From Saprospiraceae bacterium (GTDB lineage Bacteria; Bacteroidota; Bacteroidia; Chitinophagales; Saprospiraceae), in assembly GCA_028280415.1 (NCBI GenBank), contig JANQLV010000029.1, forward strand, positions 161,680 through 225,679: 64,000 nt of DNA, in the 5' to 3' direction. How positions within the stretch are numbered: the first letter of the stretch is position 1; every line of letters begins with the position of its first letter. The notes below the pieces were generated by a model. It made no database searches. It had not been told where the DNA came from and saw only the letters and a program-made list of their open reading frames with translations. Below are positions 45,585 through 54,388 of this stretch, piece by piece. Both the position numbers and the translations under genes were made by a program.

Positions 45585-48038
45585 CTAGTTCTTATCAGAA
45601 TTTTCCGATTCTTCAGACATCTGATTGGAGGAAGTCGATGCCAGGGAATTAGGGCTAATCACCCTGACTTTGGGCGGTCGCTTTTTAAAGGACACCATCA
45701 AAACCAGTAACAACATAATTCCGATGCCTACACCTACTCGTAACCAGATTTCTTGCTCTGCTTTGATTCGGCTTTCCAGAAAAAACGGATTGGCAAAGCC
45801 GGGCGTACCATTTCCATAATTGATTTCCCAGTTGTCGATATCACTGTTATCAAGATATGGAAGCGTCAGGCTTAGAGTATAAGCGGAATCAATGGGGGTA
45901 AGGTCATAAGTAATACTGTCAATAGCTGCTCCGTCATGTGTAAATAAGCCAAGCGATTCTTTCCGTTTACTTAATCCGAAATTGAAGTCTCCAACGGCAT
46001 TGAACTGATTAGGGTGAACTTTCAGGAATTTTTCTTTATCCTGACAGAGTATGACGTAGTCTTTAGGCCCAATCGTAACAGCTGGAATTTTGAAATAATG
46101 TTTACTATCGGTTAGATACCAGTTATCTAATTTGATCGCCTCTTTGGAATAGTTATAAATTTCTACCCAGTCACCACTTTTTTTGTTATTACAACTAATC
46201 TCATTAATGGTTAACACATCAGATAAAGGGTGACTGTAAGGAGCGAAAATGGCCTTGATCCTGGTGGGCTGTCCTTTGCTTAAGCTGATGGTTGCTTCGA
46301 GTGATCCATCATCGAGTTCGATACCTTTCCAGCCGATGAAACGATAACCAAATTTCGGAATCGCTTTGATTTGTATAGGGACTTTCTCAAAATACTGCCC
46401 TCGAAATTGTTTATTTTCAACTTTGATCTGATCGTTGATCAGGATTTGCCCGCCTTTGGTAGCTGAAGCTTCTAAATCTACCAAACCGCCGGTATCAAAC
46501 TTTTCCATCAAATGCATACGGATGTAGTCCGGCCGTTCTTTGGCAAAGGTACGCATGATATTGACGTGGTATTCCCAAATGCTTTTTTTGAGATTCCATC
46601 TTTCCAGGTGACGATCCATCTCGGGAACTAGCTGATCGTACAGTTCATTGATCTTAGTTTCTACTCTTGAACTTGCAAAAGTACTATTGAGGTGATCCGA
46701 AAATCTTGTGAGGAAGCGATCCCGAAAGTCCGGATTTTCCAGCAATTTCCTCAAGATCAGGGTACTCCAGGGCGGATTGGGCCAGGAAGGGCCATCGGCT
46801 TTAGTGTGAAAATTGAGGCTGTTGTATTTATATGCTTTCGAATCGTGCAATCCAAAACCCCAGTCTGTATCGTAGAGAATCCAGCGCCACTTTCCGTCTT
46901 CGGTTCGTGGTCTCCAAAATTTGATGTTTCCACCAGCATCCTGATTGTTAAAATAAATTTGGGCAATCTGATATTGCATGAAATTATCAATATCCATCTG
47001 GGACCGGAGATAGGCATAATTGGCGGGATCGGCCATTGATTTTTTTTCAATAAAGCGAAGCATTTTGCGATAATGACGGGTACTACCCCGCTTTAAAGTC
47101 ATACGGTGTTCGATCAGATCGATGCTATCTTTATCTACATCATCATGATGTCCGGCAATAAAATATCGGTTAACCTTTTCCCGAACATTATAAATACCCC
47201 AGTATTTTCCATTTAGGTAGAGATGGGCAGGACGATAATCCTGCGTTTCAATATCCCAGTCTTCCAAAAGTCCAGTCATCAGCGCATCCCGAAAATGAGA
47301 TTTTCCCCAATCACTGCCTGAATTCCTTAGAACAAGAAATTTATGCTTTTTCAAACCTTTATCAAAAAACCGGTGTTTGATCCTTTTTTTACCATATCGA
47401 TCGCGAGCAACGATCGTCATGGATTTTTGTGGGAACAACCTGCTCATTCCGCCAAATAAACGGAGCCCTGTTATACTATTAAACTCATTTTCTCCATCGG
47501 TTTCGAATATTTCTGTATTGATCTTGATCTCCTTTCTACTCCAGAAATTGGCTCCTTCCAGTTTCCAGGTAGAATCCTGGGCATTAGGGCCTTTTACGTA
47601 TAAACCTCGTTCCGGGTCAAATAATATTCTGGGGCTTACACCGATAGAAACGATAGGAAAATTAGTATAAGGTTCATCAATAAAATAAGTATGCCCCTTT
47701 ATCTTGCTCATCTGTTTGCCTTTTCTTGCAACGGCTCTCAGAACAGTGGTTTTTTTTATTGAAATTGGTGTTTTATAGATTGGAGATCTACTGTTAGGGG
47801 TGCTGCCATCTAAAGTATAGTAAATCCGGGCGCCTGGAGATTTTAACTCAACCTGAACGCTTTCCGTATAAAATCCGCCTTCTACAGAAAAGTCAAGTTT
47901 TGGTTTCCTTGATTTTTTCTTTTTACTACCATCAATCAGGGTCTGAGTTGCAGGCGTTTCCTGCGCTTGCTGCGCATTCAGTGATCCGACCATGATAGAG
48001 ACCAGAATAAGTGGGAATATAATGGTGCGTAAATTCAA
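45585..48038 (-). CDS. CotH kinase-family protein with CHB, lamin-tail and membrane anchor
   Basis: 817 residues: signal peptide (mature after SLNAQQAQ), chitobiase-type C-terminal-like domain (about 49-115: YYTLDGSTPNSRSPIY), CotH kinase-like domain (about 165-530) with SGSDWGKSHFRD and the metal-binding ILYDTDWGFGL, a beta domain, a lamin-tail domain (about 610-720, INEISCNNKKSGDWVEIYN) and a membrane segment near 770-792 with a polar tail. CotH proteins phosphorylate spore-coat or surface proteins in Bacillus; here the protein would be envelope-anchored. Substrate unknown. Pairs with the T9SS CotH protein at 50.0 kb. Confidence 0.88.
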   Translation of the reverse strand: MNLRTIIFPLILVSIMVGSLNAQQAQETPATQTLIDGSKKKKSRKPKLDFSVEGGFYTESVQVELKSPGARIYYTLDGSTPNSRSPIYKTPISIKKTTVLRAVARKGKQMSKIKGHTYFIDEPYTNFPIVSIGVSPRILFDPERGLYVKGPNAQDSTWKLEGANFWSRKEIKINTEIFETDGENEFNSITGLRLFGGMSRLFPQKSMTIVARDRYGKKRIKHRFFDKGLKKHKFLVLRNSGSDWGKSHFRDALMTGLLEDWDIETQDYRPAHLYLNGKYWGIYNVREKVNRYFIAGHHDDVDKDSIDLIEHRMTLKRGSTRHYRKMLRFIEKKSMADPANYAYLRSQMDIDNFMQYQIAQIYFNNQDAGGNIKFWRPRTEDGKWRWILYDTDWGFGLHDSKAYKYNSLNFHTKADGPSWPNPPWSTLILRKLLENPDFRDRFLTRFSDHLNSTFASSRVETKINELYDQLVPEMDRHLERWNLKKSIWEYHVNIMRTFAKERPDYIRMHLMEKFDTGGLVDLEASATKGGQILINDQIKVENKQFRGQYFEKVPIQIKAIPKFGYRFIGWKGIELDDGSLEATISLSKGQPTRIKAIFAPYSHPLSDVLTINEISCNNKKSGDWVEIYNYSKEAIKLDNWYLTDSKHYFKIPAVTIGPKDYVILCQDKEKFLKVHPNQFNAVGDFNFGLSKRKESLGLFTHDGAAIDSITYDLTPIDSAYTLSLTLPYLDNSDIDNWEINYGNGTPGFANPFFLESRIKAEQEIWLRVGVGIGIMLLLVLMVSFKKRPPKVRVISPNSLASTSSNQMSEESENSDKN

Positions 48039-48221
48039 ACGTTCGTTTTAAAAGGTATATCTGTTTTTTTATAAAATGTTTCGAAGGGTGAGTCAAAAAT
48101 AAAAGGTATTTCACGGCTTTGCAAGGAATTCAAAAACAATTAAGTTTGATAAGTATCGTATTTTCACGACTTTAGCGCAGTGCTTTAAACAAAAAGTATA
48201 AGCTTAAACCTGCTAGCTTTT

Positions 48222-48779
48222 ATGTTCAGATTACTCAGTAAACTTATTTTTAAAATCATCGGATGGAAAATTGCGGGTGAATTTCCGGTTAAGGGTGTTA
48301 AAAAATCTATTTTGGTGGTGATTCCACATACGTCCAATTGGGACTTTCCGCTTGGTTTAATGGCTCGTTCTATTGTGAAAACAAAGATCACCTATATGAT
48401 GAAAAGTACGATGTTTAAGCCACCATTCGGATGGTTTTTCAAATGGATGGACGGTATTCCGGTGGATCGTTCTAAAAGTACGAATTTCGTTGATGCGGTA
48501 ATCGATTTATACGATCAGCACGAAGAATTGCATACGGTTATTGCGCCGGAGGGGACACGTAAAAAGGTTGAAACACTCAAAACAGGATTTTATTACATTG
48601 CCATAGGGGCGAAAATTCCTATTATCCTGGTGAGATTTGATTATGGGGCGAAAGAAGTACGATTTAGAGAACCATTCTATCCAACTGGAAACAAGGAAGA
48701 GGACTTTAAAATTATCAGGGCCTATTTTTCGGGAATCAAAGGCAAGATTCCTGAAAACAGCTGGGCCTATCCGGAATAG
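48222..48779 (+). CDS. PlsC-type lysophospholipid acyltransferase
   Basis: 185 residues; transfers an acyl group onto glycerol-type substrates in the inner membrane. The HX4D catalytic motif is IPHTSNWD (His36, Asp41) and the phosphate-binding motif is APEGTR (Glu110-Arg113). The short length and lack of a second helix domain fit the small Bacteroidota acyltransferases related to PlsC. It is divergent from the CotH gene by 183 bp, with no obvious partner. Exact substrate (lysophosphatidate or ornithine lipid precursor) unresolved. Confidence 0.9.
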   Translation: MFRLLSKLIFKIIGWKIAGEFPVKGVKKSILVVIPHTSNWDFPLGLMARSIVKTKITYMMKSTMFKPPFGWFFKWMDGIPVDRSKSTNFVDAVIDLYDQHEELHTVIAPEGTRKKVETLKTGFYYIAIGAKIPIILVRFDYGAKEVRFREPFYPTGNKEEDFKIIRAYFSGIKGKIPENSWAYPE

Positions 48780-49000
48780 GTATTATTTTGTAAATCTTGA
48801 TGAGCAGTGGGGGTTTATTTGATTTGGAGAGATAATTTTGTTTATTATCTGACATTCAAAAAAAATATCAGGATAGCATTGATCAAATTAAACTATCTTG
48901 ATACTTTACTGTCTTTAATTATACAGAACCTTTAGATTGACATTTCGCTGTATCCCTGGATACATCTTTCAATTATTATCATTTTTTATTTTTTAATAAA

Positions 49001-49024
49001 AAAGTACAATGCTCTTGTACTTAT
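49001..49024. repeat. Hairpin with T-tract on the minus side
   Basis: AAGTACAA-TGCTC-TTGTACTT (49002-49022), an 8-bp stem; the minus strand continues with six Ts, so it resembles a terminator for antisense transcripts of the next gene, or serves weakly downstream of the acyltransferase gene. Confidence 0.45.
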
Positions 49025-49067
49025 TGTTGTATATTGTTTTAAGCCATTTAATAAAATTGAACTGCGT

Positions 49068-49937
49068 ATGAAATTTAAGTTTATTTACACTTTATTAAGT
49101 TTATCTCTTTTAGCTTTTATTTTCATGTCTCATGAAGCTGGCAGGGCAGCGGATCAAGGGGAGGGCAATACCGGAGCTCCCGGAGATCAAACGTTTGGAG
49201 GCAACCCTCGTACCTGTATAAGCTGTCATGGTGGCGATGGAAGTATTCAAACTGTTATTAGCATTGTGGTACTCGATGAGACGGATACTCCCATTACTGA
49301 ATATATACCCGGACAAACGTATCGAGTGCGAGTGAGTCACGATGTTGCGGTTGGTAATCCTGTGGGTTACGGATTTCAGGCTTTATGCCTGACTGCGCCG
49401 CTTGATCAAGAGGGCGATGATGCGGCAGGCTTCTCTAATCCGGCGAGTAATGTTCAAATTGCGGTAGCCGATAACGGACGCCAATATGCCGAGCAAAATG
49501 GTATGAGTGACTCTGAAGTTTTTGAAGTAGACTGGACCGCCCCTATTGCTGGAACGGGTACAGTTACTTTTTATACTTGTGGAAATGCAGTAAATGATGA
49601 TAATACTAACAGTGGAGACGGTGCGGATTGCGAAACCCTTGAATTGACAGAAGGTGATCCTTCCTCAACCTCGGAACCGGAAGATTTGGTTTTGATATAT
49701 TTGTTTCCGAATCCTGTAGAAGATAGAATGCAGGTAATGCTGGACAGCCCTGTCCCTGCGGTATTTAATATGGAAATATTTGATATGTCCGGTCGCCTGA
49801 TGTTGGAGCATGAAATAGGCTTCGTCAGTGGAGAAAGTGTTTTCTTATTCGATGTCAATAGGCTTTCTACGGGTACATATATCGTGAAATTCTCTAATGG
49901 GGATAATATAGCAACGGGCAAGCTATTGAAACTTTAA
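49068..49937 (+). CDS. Choice-of-anchor V protein with one CxxCH motif and T9SS domain
   Basis: 289 residues: signal peptide, then GNTGAPGDQTFGGNPRTCISCHGGDG (split by position, Cys-x2-Cys-His near residues 46-50), a Reeler-like beta domain (about 55-200), and a T9SS type-A domain (LFPNPVEDRMQVML ... STGTYIVKF). The GNTGAPG-CxxCHGG block is the mark of the choice-of-anchor V family; the CxxCH could bind one c-type haem if haem maturation is available, but this is unproven. Surface location predicted. It ends at a strong bidirectional terminator. Confidence 0.88.
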   Translation: MKFKFIYTLLSLSLLAFIFMSHEAGRAADQGEGNTGAPGDQTFGGNPRTCISCHGGDGSIQTVISIVVLDETDTPITEYIPGQTYRVRVSHDVAVGNPVGYGFQALCLTAPLDQEGDDAAGFSNPASNVQIAVADNGRQYAEQNGMSDSEVFEVDWTAPIAGTGTVTFYTCGNAVNDDNTNSGDGADCETLELTEGDPSSTSEPEDLVLIYLFPNPVEDRMQVMLDSPVPAVFNMEIFDMSGRLMLEHEIGFVSGESVFLFDVNRLSTGTYIVKFSNGDNIATGKLLKL

Positions 49938-49956
49938 CAATTTTATATAAAAAGAA

Positions 49957-49990
49957 ATGCCGAAGGCGGAATAAGTCTTCGGCATTTTTT
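49957..49990. terminator. Bidirectional intrinsic terminator
   Basis: ATGCCGAAG-N11-CTTCGGCAT (49957-49985), 9 perfect pairs, followed by TTTTT on the plus strand and by TTTCTTTTT on the minus strand; it lies between the convergent choice-of-anchor V and CotH genes. Confidence 0.88.
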
Positions 49991-50010
49991 CTTCTCAGCA
50001 AAATAAGGGA

Positions 50011-51843
50011 TTAGTGAATAATTACTTTTTTAAAAAAGTGAAGTCCTTTGGTGCTTTCTATTCTCACCCAGTAAATCCCTGCAGCTACATCTTCTACGTT
50101 TAGGATTATACCTTCGCTTCTTTTTAAAATACGACCATATTGATCTATTAGAGAAAGCCCGGAAAACGCTTCTGTTGTGGATACCTGTATTTGCTTGTTT
50201 GTCGGATTTGGGAAAACCCTCCATGCAAAAGAATTCTTTGATTGTTCATTGACAGAAAGGGGAACATTACTTTCATTAAAAGTGGCTGCCTGATTTATAA
50301 AACTGCCCGTTCCGTTGGGAACACGGGCTAATGCTATATTTTTTTCTTGTGGCCCGTAGGAGAGAGAATCAATTATGGTGAAATCTTCGTAGATTAGAAA
50401 TAAATCACCTTGTGATTTGCTTAGTTTAAAATTGGTATGCAAACCTGTCTCGTCCAAATCTCTGTCTGCCCAGATAATCAAATAATCATTTGCGGGAATA
50501 ATTGTTCCTGCCGGAAAAGCCCAGTGTTTTCTAAAATCTTTATCATCGCTCAGATAATAACCTTCCAGACTAATTGCCTCGCCGGTATTATTATACAATT
50601 CTATCCAGTCGGGATATCCGCCAGCAGAATCTGCAATCCCTCCGGTGCTATCGCTCGAAGCCATAATTTCGTTAATACTTACGGACATTGGCGGAATGCT
50701 TTCCAGGGGAATACAATCAATATCTAAATCAACTAATTGATTTTCCAACTGCTCAATCCGGTTGGCGATCCATTCTTTCACAATGATTTGTTCGGCATCA
50801 AAATCGTCAATATTGAAAGGTATCCGGGGGTCTGTAGCTACAGCATCTCTGATCAGAGCTTCCCGACTTTCTAGCAATTGAACCAAGTCAGTTTCGATAA
50901 AATTATAATCCAGTAGCTGACAATAAATTTGTCGATAGCGTTCCTGATAAGCGGCTATTTCAAATACTTTCTGCGCTACTATATTAACTGGCGTAAAATC
51001 AATATCATAATTGGCAAAAGGGAAAAAAGCCAGGTTAAAGTCCCAGGGAATAAAATAGAAAAGCCCTGATTTGGGTTCCTGATACAAATAGTAATTATAA
51101 CTTACATCGATCAAATTGTCTGTTGCATTGATCAGGTTTTGCGTGGCAATATTCCTGAGCAATGCTTCCGTATCGAGTATTTTATCCAGTGTATCCCTTA
51201 AAGCATCACCACTGAAAGTATTTACGGTATTAATGAGTTGATCATAAGCTTCCAAAGTCGCTCCTTCGGTTTTAACTTCCAGGCCAGTCTCGCCTGTTTT
51301 GTATAAAACACCGGAGTCATTTGCAAAATAATTGGAAAGGAATTTTTTATCGATTTGTTCCACGATCAGGTAGACACCGTGGAATTCATCATTGATAAAA
51401 ACCTGAGCGAAAGCAGTCCGTGACGCTTTTAGCCCGGATCTCCGGAGAACCTCATACGACATGGCTTCCCTTTGCATGGACTGGTCGAAATAAGCATTGT
51501 GAAGGTTTACTTTTCGCAAACCATCGTATGTCTGGCCATCTATAAAACGATTGAAATCGAGCTTGAGTGGTTTTTTTACTTCAAAAGCTGAAAGGCCACC
51601 TTTTATCCTGACACCGACGGAATCCAGTTGCTGCCCGTCAATGCTTACACTAGCAGCCGAATAAGGAATTGTTCCCAGAATATTATTGTTAAAATCCTGT
51701 ACCAGGTTATCAAAAAAGGCGGGATTAGGAGCGTATATCCGGATTTCATGCAGGATATCGGCAGAAAATAACTGGTCGCCATCTTCTTGTGCCAGACCAC
51801 TAGTGGCGTATAATAAGCCGAATAATAAAATTAATCTTTTCAT
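50011..51843 (-). CDS. CotH kinase-family protein with lamin-tail and T9SS domains
   Basis: 610 residues: signal peptide ending near GLAQEDGD, a CotH kinase-like domain (about 50-370) with RIKGGLSAFEVKKPLKL, NDEFHGVYLIVEQIDKKFL and the metal-binding FIPWDFNLAFFPF, a lamin-tail domain (about 400-510, INEIMASSDSTGG, DWIELYNNTGEAISL) and a T9SS type-A domain ending KKVIIH. It is probably secreted to the cell surface, in contrast to the membrane-anchored CotH protein 2 kb away. Substrates of Bacteroidota CotH kinases are unknown. It converges with the choice-of-anchor V gene. Confidence 0.9.
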   Translation of the reverse strand: MKRLILLFGLLYATSGLAQEDGDQLFSADILHEIRIYAPNPAFFDNLVQDFNNNILGTIPYSAASVSIDGQQLDSVGVRIKGGLSAFEVKKPLKLDFNRFIDGQTYDGLRKVNLHNAYFDQSMQREAMSYEVLRRSGLKASRTAFAQVFINDEFHGVYLIVEQIDKKFLSNYFANDSGVLYKTGETGLEVKTEGATLEAYDQLINTVNTFSGDALRDTLDKILDTEALLRNIATQNLINATDNLIDVSYNYYLYQEPKSGLFYFIPWDFNLAFFPFANYDIDFTPVNIVAQKVFEIAAYQERYRQIYCQLLDYNFIETDLVQLLESREALIRDAVATDPRIPFNIDDFDAEQIIVKEWIANRIEQLENQLVDLDIDCIPLESIPPMSVSINEIMASSDSTGGIADSAGGYPDWIELYNNTGEAISLEGYYLSDDKDFRKHWAFPAGTIIPANDYLIIWADRDLDETGLHTNFKLSKSQGDLFLIYEDFTIIDSLSYGPQEKNIALARVPNGTGSFINQAATFNESNVPLSVNEQSKNSFAWRVFPNPTNKQIQVSTTEAFSGLSLIDQYGRILKRSEGIILNVEDVAAGIYWVRIESTKGLHFFKKVIIH

Positions 51844-52178
51844 GGGAGTATAGGATTGGTTCTGTAAAAATACTTACGAAATATAAGCTGATCCTACGTT
51901 TCAGCACAAAGACAAATTATATTGTTTGTTGATTGAAAAGAGCGAATGGATATATTTAAATGCCTGATATAGAGCGAAATGCATTTCGTTTTTATGGAAT
52001 GTTGTTTTTAGTTTTTACATTTTTTTGAAATGAAAAGCTTTAAATTTTCTCTATCATTTTAATGTCGTATTTTGTGATGCTAATTTTTCAATCCTTTGGC
52101 AGGATGTGTAAAAAAGGTAAGGAGATATCTAAAAATTCATTCTTAAGAAATCAGTCGTAAACAGTTTTCTACAATCCG
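51844..52178. other. Divergent intergenic region CotH / ligA
   Basis: 335 AT-rich bp with a perfect 14-bp palindrome CGAAATGCATTTCG (51975-51988) followed by TTTTTA; the -7-like TATATTTC lies on the minus strand near the CotH gene. No gene recognised. Confidence 0.5.
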
Positions 52179-54302
52179 ATGTATAAAAAAGAAGACCATA
52201 GATCGCTTTTCGAACTTTCCAAAAAATTACTCAAAGAAGAGGCTATTCCGGAAAAAGCAGAAGCCATTAAGGAAGTAGCCAATTTGCATAAAGTCATTGT
52301 TTATCACGAATGGAAATATTATGTGCAGGATGATCCGGTGATCAGTGATTTTGAATATGACCATTTATACAAAAGACTGGAAGCGCTGGAAAAGGCTTAT
52401 CCGGATTTGATTGGGCCCAACTCTCCTACACAAAGGGTATCCAATGACCTGACGGAGACTTTTGCTTCGGTTGAACATCTCGTTCCAATGTTATCCCTGG
52501 CTAACTCGTATAATGAGGAAGACCTCAACGATTTTGATACACAAATCAGAAAACTCGCCTTGCTGGATGAGGATACAGCAATAGAGTATTGTGTCGAACC
52601 TAAATTTGATGGAGGCTCGATTGCATTGGTTTACGAAAGGGACGTATTGGTTCGAGCAGCTACGCGCGGCAATGGAACACTCGGAGAGGAAATGACCAAT
52701 AATGCCCGAGTAATGAAATCGATTCCGCTCGAAGCAGATTTTTCTTCTAAAGGCATCCACAAAGTCGAACTGCGGGGTGAAGTGGTTATTAGAAAAGATA
52801 TTTTTGAAAAAATGAATGCTGCCAGGGCTGAGCAAGGCTTGACCTTATTTGCTAATCCGAGGAATACTGCTTCCGGAGGGCTTCGAATGAAAGATCCAAA
52901 GGAAGTAGCCAAGAGAGGCCTGGAAGCTTTTATTTATCAAATGAGCTATGTCGCCGATGAAGCCGAAAATGACAAAATGGACATTTTTAAATATCATAAC
53001 GATACCATCGAACTGCTTGGAAAGCTTGGCTTTAAAATACCTATAAAGGAAAAAAAGGTTTGCAAAGATATTAAAGAAGTACATGAGTTTATTCAAAAAT
53101 GGCAAGGCTTGCGGGAGGATTATCCTTACGAAATAGACGGGATGGTAGTGAAAGTCAATGATCTGGCGATTCAGGAAAAATGCGGTTATACCAGCCATCA
53201 TCCCCGTTGGGCTATTGCGTTTAAGTTTAAAGCAAAACAAGCCACCAGCAAATTGCTGAATGTAGAATATCAGATTGGGAAGATTGGGTCAGTCACCCCG
53301 GTTGCCAAACTTGAACCGGTTCAATTAGCCGGTGTAACGGTTTCCTCCGTTTCTTTACACAATGAAGATTTTATTAAAAGCAAGGATATTCGTATTGGAG
53401 ATACCGTACTGGTAGAGCGCGCCGGCGATGTAATCCCTTACATTGTAAAGCCTATGGATGACCTGCGCGATGGCTCCGAAACAGCTATTGTCTTTCCGCG
53501 ACAGTGTCCGGTTTGTTCTACGCCGCTGGAACGTGCAGAGTCCGAAGCAGCTTGGAGATGTGTCAATTATAACTGTGAGGCACAGGTCTTGCAGCGGATG
53601 ATTTTCCATGTTTCAAAAGATGCTATGGATATTGATGGCTTTGGTAAAAGTTATATTGAGAGGTTTTACGAGCTGGGTTGGCTTAAAAATCTTGCAGATA
53701 TTTACCAATTGGATTACGAAAAAATAGCGGCCCTGGAAGGCTTTGGTAAAAAGTCAGCTGCAAATCTGGAAAAGGCAATTAATAAAGCCAAAAACAATCC
53801 GGTATACAGATTGCTACACAGCCTGAGTATTCACCATTTAGGTAAAAAGGTATCTAAACTCATTGCTGCAGAGATTGATCACGTTTTGGATTTACAATAT
53901 AAAACCCTGGATAATTTTACAGAGATCAAAGATATCGGGCCAGTAGTTGCAGAAAATATAATTGCCTACTTTTCGAACCCGGATAACATTGCTTTGTTGA
54001 AAGAGATGGAAGGATTAGGGGTTAATCTTCGCCAGACTGAAAAAGATCGCCCGAAAGCAATTTCAGCTGATGCCCCTCTAATCGGGAAAACAATTTTATT
54101 TACCGGAACGCTTCAACAGATGGGGCGCAAAGAGGCACAATCCCTGGCTGAAGCCAATGGTGCTAAAAATATTAGTGCGGTAAGTTCTAATTTAAACATT
54201 TTGGTAGTTGGGGAAAAGGCCGGTTCAAAATTGAAAAAAGCCCAGGCACTCGGTACCGTACAAATACTTAGTGAGCAAGAGTTTTTAGACTTAATTCGTT
54301 AG
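52179..54302 (+). CDS. ligA: NAD-dependent DNA ligase
   Basis: Essential enzyme sealing nicks in DNA replication and repair, cytoplasmic, 707 residues (usual length 670-700, with a short extra N-terminal segment). Domains: Ia, adenylation domain with the AMP-accepting Lys142 in EPKFDGGS, OB fold, zinc finger CPVCSTPLERAESEAAWRC then NYNCEAQ, HhH repeats (ALEGFGKKSAANLEKAI) and a BRCT domain (LIGKTILFTGTLQQMGRKEAQ). ATG at 52179 is the only good start. The gene stands alone. Confidence 0.97.
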   Translation: MYKKEDHRSLFELSKKLLKEEAIPEKAEAIKEVANLHKVIVYHEWKYYVQDDPVISDFEYDHLYKRLEALEKAYPDLIGPNSPTQRVSNDLTETFASVEHLVPMLSLANSYNEEDLNDFDTQIRKLALLDEDTAIEYCVEPKFDGGSIALVYERDVLVRAATRGNGTLGEEMTNNARVMKSIPLEADFSSKGIHKVELRGEVVIRKDIFEKMNAARAEQGLTLFANPRNTASGGLRMKDPKEVAKRGLEAFIYQMSYVADEAENDKMDIFKYHNDTIELLGKLGFKIPIKEKKVCKDIKEVHEFIQKWQGLREDYPYEIDGMVVKVNDLAIQEKCGYTSHHPRWAIAFKFKAKQATSKLLNVEYQIGKIGSVTPVAKLEPVQLAGVTVSSVSLHNEDFIKSKDIRIGDTVLVERAGDVIPYIVKPMDDLRDGSETAIVFPRQCPVCSTPLERAESEAAWRCVNYNCEAQVLQRMIFHVSKDAMDIDGFGKSYIERFYELGWLKNLADIYQLDYEKIAALEGFGKKSAANLEKAINKAKNNPVYRLLHSLSIHHLGKKVSKLIAAEIDHVLDLQYKTLDNFTEIKDIGPVVAENIIAYFSNPDNIALLKEMEGLGVNLRQTEKDRPKAISADAPLIGKTILFTGTLQQMGRKEAQSLAEANGAKNISAVSSNLNILVVGEKAGSKLKKAQALGTVQILSEQEFLDLIR

Positions 54303-54354
54303 TAATACAATAATCAAAGTCAAGTAAACAAAGGTTTCTTTTCAAATCAGGTGT

Positions 54355-54362
54355 TATTTTTG
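54355..54362 (+). promoter_or_regulatory. Putative -7 element before the TlpA-type gene
   Basis: TATTTTTG matches TAnnTTTG, 26 bp before the ATG at 54389; no -33 element. Confidence 0.4.
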
Positions 54363-54388
54363 AGAAGAAAATTTTAAAAACAATATTT

